Below, piece by piece: positions 37,767 through 45,832 of a stretch of DNA of 64,000 nt. A program made the position numbers and the translations under genes. Each line of letters starts with the position of its first letter. The first letter of the stretch is position 1. A model generated the notes under the pieces. The model saw nothing but the letters and a program-made list of their open reading frames with translations, was not told where the DNA came from and searched no databases. Origin of the DNA: Bifidobacterium sp. ESL0769 (GTDB lineage: Bacteria > Actinomycetota > Actinomycetes > Actinomycetales > Bifidobacteriaceae); the NCBI RefSeq assembly GCF_029395495.1, contig NZ_CP113918.1, positions 930,001-994,000 of the forward strand. Direction: 5' to 3'.

Positions 37767-38231
37767 CTACCGCAATCGCTTGCCGAATCGGGCCTGCATC
37801 TTGTCTAGCGTGTAGCCGATGGCCTGATAGAACTTGTGGGCGTCCTTGCGGAATTCGGCGGAATTGAGCCGCACTTCCTCGGCATTGATGCTTTGTGCCC
37901 AAGTCTCGACGGCTTCCATCAGCTTGCGTCCCGCGCCTTTGCCGCGCGCCGCTTGTGAAACCGCAAGCCCCATGACGTTTACCGCCGGGTCGCCATAGGT
38001 CGCTTTGTAGGTGTTGGCCTGAACGTAGCCAACGACGTTTCCGTCTTGAACGGCCACGAAAATGCGACAACCCGGGTTAGCCAGCAGTTCCGCGAGCCGC
38101 TCGCGCGTGCGATCGAGGGGATAGTCGTATCCTAGACAAACGTTGTTGAGTTCCTGCAGCGCTGAGGCATCGTTCCTGTCGGCTTGTCGTATGTTGATTT
38201 CGCTCATATCGGTAATCTTAATATTTTCCAT
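37767..38231 (-). CDS. GNAT-family N-acetyltransferase
   Basis: 154 residues. The acetyl-CoA pyrophosphate loop appears as SQAARGKGAGRKLM, preceded by the strand VNVMGLAV and followed by AEEVRLNSAEFRKDAHKFYQAIGY. The acceptor substrate is unknown. The start could be ATG 38231 or 38207; neither has a clear ribosome site. The last 80 bases or so are duplicated near 39933-40013, where a decayed second copy lies. Confidence 0.88.
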   Translation of the reverse strand: MENIKITDMSEINIRQADRNDASALQELNNVCLGYDYPLDRTRERLAELLANPGCRIFVAVQDGNVVGYVQANTYKATYGDPAVNVMGLAVSQAARGKGAGRKLMEAVETWAQSINAEEVRLNSAEFRKDAHKFYQAIGYTLDKMQARFGKRLR

Positions 38232-38511
38232 GTTGAAACTGCGGGAGCTCGCGTTTTTGGGTAACGTTTCTTCAAATTCGTCATAGTCGATTAGTTTGAT
38301 GAAATTAATAGGAAGAAATATGCGAATATATTCGTGTGAAGGTATCGAAGTAAACGATGAGTGTTCTCTTGTTCATATTATTTTTTCAAGGTTAGGTGTT
38401 CACGTCCGATCATGACACCTTACGGGCTGCTGTATTGACCTCAAGTGCTTGAAGTTTTTATAGTTGGCGATAGATGCCGCTATAAGACGATAAAACGGTT
38501 CGAAAGGAACA

Positions 38512-39378
38512 ATGATGACAATACTTGAAGAAAACTACACATTGAACAACGGGGTGAAGATTCCCAAGCTGGGTTTCGGAACTTGGCTGATTGACGACGA
38601 CAAAGTCGGAGTAGCAGTGCAAACGGCGCTCGCATGCGGGTATCGCTACGTTGACACGGCTCAGGCTTACGAGAACGAGCATGGCGTGGGCGAAGGTGTG
38701 CGCGCTTCGGGTTTCAAGCGCGAGGATGTATTCGTCAGCACGAAAGTGAGGGCCGAGCACAAGGACTATCAATCTGCCAAGGATTCCATCGAAGCCTCGC
38801 TTAAAACCCTCGACATTGACTACATCGATTTGTTGCTCATCCATGCGCCCGAACCGTGGGTTCATTTCCACGAAGGCGACCATTGCTTCGAAGGCAACCT
38901 CGAGGCGTGGCGGGCGATGGAGGAGGCCGTGAAGGTCGGTAACGTGCGTGGCATTGGAGTCTCGAACTTCGAGGACGTCGATCTTGACAACATTCTGCAA
39001 CACTGCGAAATCAAGCCGGCGGTCAACCAGCTGCTCACGCATGTGGGCAACACGCGTTTCGATTTGCTTGATACTGCCAAGAAGAACAATATTCTGGTCG
39101 AGGCCTATTCGCCGATCGCTCACGGTGAGATGGCGGGCAACCCGACGCTCACCGAGATGGCGGAACGTTACGGCGTCTCAGTTCCGCAGCTGATGATTCG
39201 TTACTGCCTCGAGCTTGGCACATTGCCGCTTCCCAAGGCATCTTCCGAAGCGCATATCAAAGCCAACGCCGAGGTTGATTTCAGCATCAGCGCCGAAGAT
39301 ATGCAGACTCTGCGCGATATGCCAAGGGTCAAGGATTATGGCGAGGCCAGCGATTTCCCTGTATTCAGCGGCCGCTGA
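38512..39378 (+). CDS. Aldo/keto reductase
   Basis: 288 residues. The NADPH-dependent barrel fold is clear: PKLGFGTW, catalytic Asp and Tyr in YVDTAQAYENE, Lys in VSTKVRAEH, His in LLIHAPEPW, RGIGVSNF and the C-terminal LPLPKASS cofactor loop. The substrate is unknown. AAAGGA lies just upstream of two adjacent ATG codons (38512 and 38515). The next gene downstream is a cupin, in the same direction. Confidence 0.92.
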   Translation: MMTILEENYTLNNGVKIPKLGFGTWLIDDDKVGVAVQTALACGYRYVDTAQAYENEHGVGEGVRASGFKREDVFVSTKVRAEHKDYQSAKDSIEASLKTLDIDYIDLLLIHAPEPWVHFHEGDHCFEGNLEAWRAMEEAVKVGNVRGIGVSNFEDVDLDNILQHCEIKPAVNQLLTHVGNTRFDLLDTAKKNNILVEAYSPIAHGEMAGNPTLTEMAERYGVSVPQLMIRYCLELGTLPLPKASSEAHIKANAEVDFSISAEDMQTLRDMPRVKDYGEASDFPVFSGR

Positions 39379-39504
39379 TTATCTCAACAGTTTTATCGAT
39401 AACCACCGATACGTCGATTGATATGCAGCCTGGTTTGTTCGAAAACCAATAAGCTAAGAAGCGTATCGCAAACCAATAATTTCAATAGAAAAGAGATAAA
39501 GAAA

Positions 39505-39915
39505 ATGGCAACAACATTCACGAACCCGAGCCCGTTCCCGATGGGCCACCCCAACGATGTCTATGCCCAGTATTTTGACGGTCAGAGCTACAATGCTCCG
39601 CTGGGTGGCACGGATCAGGCCAAGGTCGCCAACGTGACCTTCGAGGCCGGCTGCAGGAACCATTGGCATATCCACCACAAGGCGACGCAGATTCTCATCG
39701 CTGTGGGCGGTCGCGGTTACTGCCAGTTCGAGGGCGAACCAGTACGCGAGCTGCGTCCCGGTGACGTGGTGGTCGTACCGCCGGAAACCAAGCACTGGCA
39801 TGGCGCCAGCCCAAACGAGCCGTTCTCTCACATAGCCGTGATGACGTCTGAAGAGGGCGCTTCGAACGAGTGGCTCGAACCGGTCGATCCGGAAGAATAC
39901 TCCAAACTGAACTGA
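39505..39915 (+). CDS. Small cupin-domain protein
   Basis: 136 residues. The two cupin motifs are present: GCRNHWHIHHKATQILIAVGG (His pair plus Glu/Gln position) and PGDVVVVPPETKHWHG. The metal-binding residues are retained, so it could be a small isomerase or dioxygenase-like protein; family members are often annotated with carboxymuconolactone decarboxylase. It follows the aldo/keto reductase by about 130 bases and may share its transcript. Confidence 0.88.
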   Translation: MATTFTNPSPFPMGHPNDVYAQYFDGQSYNAPLGGTDQAKVANVTFEAGCRNHWHIHHKATQILIAVGGRGYCQFEGEPVRELRPGDVVVVPPETKHWHGASPNEPFSHIAVMTSEEGASNEWLEPVDPEEYSKLN

Positions 39916-39926
39916 CCCCTGCTTAC

Positions 39927-40013
39927 CTCAACCGCTTGCCGAATCGGGCCTGCATCTTGTCGAGTGTGTATAGCCGATGGCCTGATAGAACTTGTGGGCA
40001 TCTTTGCGAAACT
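39927..40013 (-). pseudogene. 3' fragment of a GNAT acetyltransferase
   Basis: The sequence CGCTTGCCGAATCGGGCCTG and the following 60 bases closely match the 3' end of the intact acetyltransferase at 37777-37858 (GCCGATGGCCTGATAGAACT shared). A 2-base insertion (GTGTGTATAGCCG versus GCGTGTAGCCG) breaks the frame, and the 5' part is missing. It is a decayed partial copy. Confidence 0.8.
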
Positions 40014-40165
40014 CAGGCCTTTCGCGCCACAATCGAGAAGGTCAGCGGAATGCGCGGATAGCCTTGCGACATGTGCCATGATTGGTCTTGCTCATGAAAC
40101 TCGAGTAGCGGCGTTGCCTGCCAGTCGGAGATGTCGTATTCGCCGATTGAATTTTTCGGTTCGGT
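40014..40165 (-). pseudogene. 3' fragment of a class I SAM methyltransferase-like gene
   Basis: Right after the stop of the PH-like gene an open frame of about 50 codons runs to TGA at 40014-40016. It encodes IGEYDISDWQATPLLEFHEQ, WHMSQGYPRIPLTFSIVARK and a final Ala, the look of the C-terminal end of class I methyltransferases (a Pro/Arg-rich loop, then a last strand ending ARK). The 5' part is gone. Together with the acetyltransferase fragment it marks a deletion scar. Confidence 0.5.
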
Positions 40166-40168
40166 CTT

Positions 40169-40591
40169 TTACTCAATAGCAGCGTTGATGACATCTGCGA
40201 CTTGGCGCGGGTCAGCGACACCAAGCACCAGGCGATTGTACTTTTCGTCGCGCAGCTGGATAACCAGTGGCTGTTCGGGTTGGGCGATGTTCCAGAACTC
40301 GACATCGCCGTCGGGGAATTTGAACGTGCCGGCCTTTTTGTCGGGCGTGGCAAGGCCGGGATCGCGAAATGCCTGGCGTCCGGACATATTGAATCCGGGG
40401 TCGAGCGTCGCGCCCGCCACGTGGGTCAACGGTATCTCCAGATTGCCTTTGAGCGACCAGAGTTTGTTGAGACCGTTAGGAACGACTTTCAGGGTTTTCC
40501 CCTCGATGGTCACGGTATTGCTGCCCGTGTTCCCGGAGTCGTTGCGGCTTGTGTTTTTGCCATTTTCCTGATTATTCTGCATTCCAGACAT
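40169..40591 (-). CDS. Small PH-domain-like hypothetical protein
   Basis: 140 residues. After a 25-residue Asn/Ser/Gly-rich start comes a compact beta-rich domain (TVTIEGKTLKVVP ... LEIPLTHVAGATLDPG ... LVIQLRDEKYNRLVLGV) closing with a helix ADPRQVADVINAAIE. The pattern of strands followed by one C-terminal helix fits bacterial PH-like domains. No enzyme residues stand out. It is directly downstream of the TetR gene and may be under its control. Confidence 0.6.
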   Translation of the reverse strand: MSGMQNNQENGKNTSRNDSGNTGSNTVTIEGKTLKVVPNGLNKLWSLKGNLEIPLTHVAGATLDPGFNMSGRQAFRDPGLATPDKKAGTFKFPDGDVEFWNIAQPEQPLVIQLRDEKYNRLVLGVADPRQVADVINAAIE

Positions 40592-40665
40592 AGTGATACT
40601 TCCTTTTTGTAATGGTTGTTTTTAAAAAATTTGGTTGATTCGGATAAACGAGAAATTTGGTTGAT

Positions 40666-41199
40666 TCAGTCGTGCGTCGGTTTGACGGCAATCCCAGCAC
40701 GATTCAGCAGATTGTCTCCGAGAGCTTGTGACAGTAGAACCGCTTGTTCCCGTGGAATCAGAGAGCGCCATTTGACGATGATGTCGCGAACCTTTGCGTC
40801 ATGGGGCGCAAGTTCCAGACAGGCGATGATGACAAGCGTCAGAACGTCATCTGAGAAAAGGCTGTTTGCGGGAAATTGGGGTTCAGGCCGAATCGTCTTT
40901 CCACTAACCTCAGGTTGAGTCGATGGGGAAGTGGCTTCAGCGGAAACGTTGTCGCTTTCGCCTTCGCTGGATTCGGATGTATTTGCCGATTTGTTCCCAG
41001 ACGCGGCATTCAACGCACTTTGCAGCACTTTCAGGAACACCCCGCGCTTGCTGCCGAAAGCTTGGTAAAGGCTCCCGCGTTTGAGCCCGGTTGCGCCAAC
41101 GAGGTCATCGATTGAGGTGGCATCGTATCCGTGTGTGCAGAAAACCTTGCGACACTGTTCGAGTACTTTGTGCTCATCAAAACTTCTTGGTCTTGCCAT
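40666..41199 (-). CDS. TetR-family transcriptional regulator
   Basis: About 177 residues. The N-terminal helix-turn-helix is typical: MARPRSFDEHKVLEQCRKVF, then YDATSIDDLVGATGLKRGSLYQAFGSK. The ligand domain contains an unusual Ser/Glu/Pro-rich loop (NTSESSEGESDN) of about 45 residues. ATG at 41199 is chosen because it begins the conserved start; an upstream in-frame start at 41235 lies within the operator. An inverted repeat sits just upstream, consistent with autoregulation. Confidence 0.85.
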   Translation of the reverse strand: MARPRSFDEHKVLEQCRKVFCTHGYDATSIDDLVGATGLKRGSLYQAFGSKRGVFLKVLQSALNAASGNKSANTSESSEGESDNVSAEATSPSTQPEVSGKTIRPEPQFPANSLFSDDVLTLVIIACLELAPHDAKVRDIIVKWRSLIPREQAVLLSQALGDNLLNRAGIAVKPTHD

Positions 41200-41214
41200 A
41201 CTTGGCACTATACC

Positions 41215-41240
41215 AGTTTTTGAATGATTAGTCAAAAACT
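41215..41240. promoter_or_regulatory. Probable TetR operator
   Basis: AGTTTTTGA and TCAAAAACT form a perfect 9-base inverted repeat with an 8-base centre, beginning 16 bases upstream of the regulator's start codon. Confidence 0.6.
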
Positions 41241-41524
41241 AAAAGCCGCGTTTTGATCTAGAGAGTACAGGGATCCACGTGCGATAGGCCTTTTGTTCAT
41301 AGTGCCGAAGGCGTCATTGAGACGGCATTTGCTTGGTGGTTGGAACTTTTGAGGGGTCTTGTTTTTCCTGCGAGAAATGTTCCAACAGTCGAACTTGTTT
41401 ATGACGCAATTACTGAGGCAAATCGCATGGGACGAGCAATAATTTATGAAAATCCTCACACTTTGATAATCTTTATTCGAATAGAAATTATTCGAAGTTG
41501 AGTTATCTATAGTAAGAGGAAGTT

Positions 41525-42115
41525 ATGACTAGAAAAAGAGGGGCCATCTGTACGTTGGCAACGCTGTGTATTGCGTTGTTGGCGGCCATAGTTTGCCCGC
41601 AACCCGCTTTTGCGAATGATTTTTCGCAGATATCGGTGCCAGCCGGAACCCAGAATGTGTGGGTGGATGTTGAAACTCCATCAGCATCCTCGACGACTTT
41701 CAAAGGCACTATGAACAACAATGGCAACAAGACGGATTTGAAATTCAAGCCATCGCCCAGCGGCCTGACGGCCATAGCGCCGGCGCAAGAGGGCAAGGCT
41801 TCGTTCGTCCTGTCTGCGAATAAGCCGACGAACGCATTGTTCGCGTTTACTTTCGTAGATGGCAGTGGTGCCGTTCTCTATGAATTCTCCGGTCGCATCG
41901 GTGTCACCGAAAAGCCGCAGACCATCAATGTCGGCCTGATCGCGCAAGCCGACAAGACCGCGCAGACCGGCAAGAATACACAAACCGGCCAGGTTGCCAA
42001 GAAAGACCCGATCGCCCAAACCGGTTCCGAGGTTTTGCCGGTCGTTGCGATGGCCTTCGGAGCGCTCGCTGTCGGCGCAGTTCTGGTTTATGCAAGGAAG
42101 AAGGTGGCACGATGA
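41525..42115 (+). CDS. Secreted protein with IAQTG sorting signal
   Basis: 196 residues. A signal peptide (LCIALLAAIVCPQPAFA) is followed by a beta-rich domain of about 100 residues, a Thr/Gln/Lys-rich linker with short AQTGK/TQTGQ repeats, then IAQTG, a hydrophobic helix and a basic tail (YARKKVAR). This is a sortase-type C-terminal signal with Ile-Ala in place of Leu-Pro, close to the LAxTG form used by class E sortases. The stop overlaps the start of the next gene by 4 bases. Confidence 0.75.
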   Translation: MTRKRGAICTLATLCIALLAAIVCPQPAFANDFSQISVPAGTQNVWVDVETPSASSTTFKGTMNNNGNKTDLKFKPSPSGLTAIAPAQEGKASFVLSANKPTNALFAFTFVDGSGAVLYEFSGRIGVTEKPQTINVGLIAQADKTAQTGKNTQTGQVAKKDPIAQTGSEVLPVVAMAFGALAVGAVLVYARKKVAR

Positions 42116-45100
42116 AAGGCATTCTGCATTCATCTTCCAGACTTAAGAAAGCAGTCGCACTGAGTGTCGCTTCCGCCCTTGCATTGACAATGGGCATGAC
42201 GGGAGCTACCAGTGCCAACGCGTCAGGACTTACTCCTGTCAACAAAGCCGAATACTCGTCGAAAAAGTACGTCCCTGCCGTAGAGTCTTCAATCGGCGTG
42301 GGTTCTGTTCCGACGAACAGCGATGATGGCGTCGCGTTGCCGGGCATGAACGGATATGATTCGGCGCTTCTGCGTCTGAGCGTGTTCGCTCCGGCTCAGG
42401 ATACGACGATAACCGTTGCAGGCAGTGCGGCGCTCATCGCGTCCGCCGGCCAGGATGCGTCGACCACGGTTCTTGCCCCGATTTCCGGCGGCAAGGCTGC
42501 CATTTCGGCCTCGGCCAATGCCAACATTCGCGTCGAGGTTCTCGCTTCGTTCAAGAATTCCGACAATACCCCTGGTCTCACCAGGGCGCTTTCGACGCTC
42601 AAGACTCGTGCCACCGCCGCATTGGGCGCCGAGCAGACGGTCGCGGTCACTGGCTTGGGTGGCGTGCCCAGTGTTGACGTGCGTGCCGTCTATGTCACCG
42701 CGGATATCACCTTGCAGCAGGCCGGAACCGTCACGATTGCCGGCCAGCAGTTCGCGTTGCCGCAAGGCCGTACGGCGGTCTCCACGCTTGTCGTGCCGGA
42801 TGTCGAAAAGGGCGAGATCCATATCTCGTCGACGACCCCGGGCACTATCGGGCTTTCGCTGCGTGGCTGGGTCTCCGGCTCCGCCGCCAATAGAGAGCAT
42901 GCCAACGTCGAGGGCAGTTATGTGCCGGTTTCCGGTGCAAATTGGTCCAAGAGCACGGCTTCGCCGGATGCCCAGGGCAAAGTCAACGTTCCTGGCAACA
43001 AGGACCGTGCGCTGTCGCTGGCTTTGGTCAGCGCCGGTAAGCAGACGGCGAATACCGCCCGTACCTTCGTCGACGTGGGCGAAAACCTCAACGGCCGTGC
43101 CCATGGTGTTGTTGTCGATGGACAAAAAGGTGCGGTGCCTCAGGTCGAAGTGGTCGAATCCTCGGCCACCCAAGCTCCGGTGAGTGTGCGCGGCGATGCG
43201 GTGAATGTCAACGTCCTGCCTTTGGGCGACGTTCTCGGTGCGCCCAGCACGGCCAGGAGCTCGGTCGATCTGGCCATCACGTCTCCCGGCGAGGGAGCCA
43301 ATGTGGATTTGGCGAAGACCGGCATGGTCACTCTGAAGGGTACGGTCAAGTCCGGTTCGGCCATCGATCGCGTCGAAGTGTATGGCAACTCGGTCAAGAT
43401 CGGCACTGCCGATGTGCAGTACACGGCCACCGGTGCGAAGTGGACGATGCGTGTCGCCTCGCCTCGCAGCCAGCAGGTGACGTACAAGGCCGTCGGCATC
43501 TCACGTGATCAGGGACAGGCCGAATCCAAGGTCGGTGTCCGTGTCACTCTGCCGGATGCCCAAAAGACGTTGGTCACTCCCGATACGGTGGTGATCAATC
43601 CCGATGATGGCGTCAACACGATTCTGAAGGTCAACAGCGACAACATTGTCTTTGCCAACAAGCCGAGTTTCGATGTCGGTAAGGTCATCGTTTCCGGTGT
43701 CGGCACCAATGTTCCCGAAGGCTTCATCAGGCGTGTCCTGACCGTCGAGCGCAGCGATCACGGGTGGATCGTCTTCACCACGTCGGCCGCGATGACTGAT
43801 GTCTTCGAGCAGGTACATATCGATCATAATCAGACCGCTATGGGCTCCGACGCCAGCGCGACGGAAACACCGAACTCCAATTCTGACATCGTGGTCAAGC
43901 CAGGTGACAAGCAACGGGTCAACATGGTGTCTGCCGGCCAGCTGAGTAGATCCGGTTCATCACAAAAACCTGCTCCACGGTTTGATGCCGATGCGAGCGC
44001 CGGAGTGGAAGCGTCGTTCAATATGAGCTTCCCGGGTCCGAACGTGAGCAACAACGACGATCCGGATGCCAAAAAGCCGACGGATTACGCCAAGCAGCAT
44101 CACGGCGACAGCAAGGCGAAGAAAGCGGCCCAAGCCAGCAGTGGCATCGCCCTTTCGGCCAAGGAAGCCGTTACGCTCGGCGTGCATTTCACGCTCGATG
44201 TCGACGTGGCCTTTGATTGGGCGCCGAAGGTGGAACTCAAGAAGTTCAGAACCTCCATCACCGGTGATCAGAAAACCAATGCCTCCCTGTCGGCATTCGG
44301 CAAGGCTTCGGCAAGCTATAGCAATGACGATGTCGCGCACCTGCACCTTTCCACCATCAGCTTCTCGGTCGGCCCTGTGCCGGTCGTGATTGTGCCGGAA
44401 GCCTCGCTCGGTTTCGCGGCGAAGGTCAACGGTTCGGCGAAGGTCGAGTATTCGTACGCCCAGGAACGTTCGTTCGAAAAGGGTGCGGAATTCTCCGACG
44501 GCAACTGGAAGATGATCGACGAAAACCATGATTCGGCAAGCAAGAACACCCCTTGTGGTCCTAACGGATACGAGACCTCGTTGTCCGGTAGCGTCGACGC
44601 CGAAGCGGGCCCGACCGTGCACGCCGCGCTGAAGATCTATGACGTGGTCGGCCCTGAAATCAATGCGGGAATAAAGGCCACGGCCAATGCCAACTATGAT
44701 GGCAACGCCAGTTCTGCCGGGCATGTCGCCGTCAAGTGGAAGTTCATCGTGAAGGTGATAGGCAACGGCGAGGTCAAGGCGAAGTTCACCGTTCCCGTCA
44801 TCGACAAGACCCTCTTCGATAAGACCTTGGCTTCCGGTGACGTCGAAACGACGGTCATCGACAGCGAGCTCGACGTCGATCATACCTGCCCGGCTGATAG
44901 CGGGACCGGCGGCACCTCCGACACGAGCAACGAAACCTACGATCTCACCGGCAAAGTCAGTGATGCGACGAACGGTAACGCCATTCCCGATGCCACCATC
45001 GTCGTCACCGGCAACGGTATCTCGAAGACCACGACCTCCAACGATCGTGGTGAGTTCGCCATGGGCCTGCCTGCTGGCGAGTACGATGTGAAAGTCACCC

Positions 45101-45657
45101 ATCCCGGTTACATCGATTGGACAACGCATATCAATATGACTTCGAATCTTGATTTGAATGTTGTCAGCTCGCTGTCCACACCGACGTCCTCGATAGGCGA
45201 GTATCGCGCGGTGCTCACGTGGGGCGAAAAGCCCGCGGATGAGGATTCCCACCTCATCGGCAACACGCCGAATGCTCACTATCACGTCTATTACCGCAAC
45301 AAGAACGCCTATGACAACAGCAGTAGGCGTGTCGCGTGGCTGGATCGTGACGACGTAACAAGCTATGGTCCCGAAACGGTCACTTTCGACGTGGACGCCA
45401 ACGGTACGTACAGCTATTATGTGCACAACTACAGCCGTACCAATCACTACACCGGCGATAAGTTAAGTACTTCCGGCGCTCAGGTGGATCTGTATCGTGG
45501 CAATGAGCAGGTCGGTCATTATGTCATTCCGACGGATTGGGGGAATGAAGATGACTGGTACGTGTTCTCCATTCAGAACGGGCAGGTAACCGGTTATATT
45601 CCGCAGGCCATGTCGCAGGGGCTTACGCCTCCGTCGTCCGGCTCGGACAAGAAGTAA
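42112..45657 (+). CDS. Very large secreted protein with carboxypeptidase-regulatory-like domain
   Basis: 1181 residues. A signal peptide ends near ATSANA. Several beta-rich regions follow; one near residues 380-480 looks like an Ig-like Big domain (SVDLAITSPGEGANVDLAKT). A segment near 940-1020 (YDLTGKVSDATNGNAIPDAT ... LPAGEYDVKVTHPGYID) is a CarboxypepD_reg/CNA-B-like domain. There is no C-terminal anchor, so the protein may be released or held by its partner. It is translationally coupled to the upstream sortase-signal gene. Its exact role is unknown; adhesion or surface-layer function is plausible. Confidence 0.75.
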   Translation: MKGILHSSSRLKKAVALSVASALALTMGMTGATSANASGLTPVNKAEYSSKKYVPAVESSIGVGSVPTNSDDGVALPGMNGYDSALLRLSVFAPAQDTTITVAGSAALIASAGQDASTTVLAPISGGKAAISASANANIRVEVLASFKNSDNTPGLTRALSTLKTRATAALGAEQTVAVTGLGGVPSVDVRAVYVTADITLQQAGTVTIAGQQFALPQGRTAVSTLVVPDVEKGEIHISSTTPGTIGLSLRGWVSGSAANREHANVEGSYVPVSGANWSKSTASPDAQGKVNVPGNKDRALSLALVSAGKQTANTARTFVDVGENLNGRAHGVVVDGQKGAVPQVEVVESSATQAPVSVRGDAVNVNVLPLGDVLGAPSTARSSVDLAITSPGEGANVDLAKTGMVTLKGTVKSGSAIDRVEVYGNSVKIGTADVQYTATGAKWTMRVASPRSQQVTYKAVGISRDQGQAESKVGVRVTLPDAQKTLVTPDTVVINPDDGVNTILKVNSDNIVFANKPSFDVGKVIVSGVGTNVPEGFIRRVLTVERSDHGWIVFTTSAAMTDVFEQVHIDHNQTAMGSDASATETPNSNSDIVVKPGDKQRVNMVSAGQLSRSGSSQKPAPRFDADASAGVEASFNMSFPGPNVSNNDDPDAKKPTDYAKQHHGDSKAKKAAQASSGIALSAKEAVTLGVHFTLDVDVAFDWAPKVELKKFRTSITGDQKTNASLSAFGKASASYSNDDVAHLHLSTISFSVGPVPVVIVPEASLGFAAKVNGSAKVEYSYAQERSFEKGAEFSDGNWKMIDENHDSASKNTPCGPNGYETSLSGSVDAEAGPTVHAALKIYDVVGPEINAGIKATANANYDGNASSAGHVAVKWKFIVKVIGNGEVKAKFTVPVIDKTLFDKTLASGDVETTVIDSELDVDHTCPADSGTGGTSDTSNETYDLTGKVSDATNGNAIPDATIVVTGNGISKTTTSNDRGEFAMGLPAGEYDVKVTHPGYIDWTTHINMTSNLDLNVVSSLSTPTSSIGEYRAVLTWGEKPADEDSHLIGNTPNAHYHVYYRNKNAYDNSSRRVAWLDRDDVTSYGPETVTFDVDANGTYSYYVHNYSRTNHYTGDKLSTSGAQVDLYRGNEQVGHYVIPTDWGNEDDWYVFSIQNGQVTGYIPQAMSQGLTPPSSGSDKK

Positions 45658-45731
45658 GCTTCTTGCTTCGGTCGTCTGATTTTCTTGCTTGCCTAGTGGC
45701 TGAGCAAGGCAGATAGATCAGGCTGATTTTG

Positions 45732-45776
45732 TGGAGTGCGATCTGCATTGATATGCGGGTCGCACTCCATTTTTTA
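45732..45776 (+). terminator. Strong terminator after the surface operon
   Basis: TGGAGTGCGA pairs with TCGCACTCCA, with an inner TGCAT/ATGCG stem, followed by TTTTTT. It lies 75 bases after the stop. Confidence 0.9.
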
Positions 45777-45832
45777 ATATCATCGGTTATTATTTGGCTG
45801 GTATCGTGAGTTATAGAGAAACTGGCCCGAAA

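Noticed and set aside
43960..45447. A 495-codon minus-strand frame inside the large secreted protein gene
   Set aside because: It is antisense to a gene with signal peptide and recognisable domains, and its composition (Arg, Val, Gly, His) is typical of a shadow frame.
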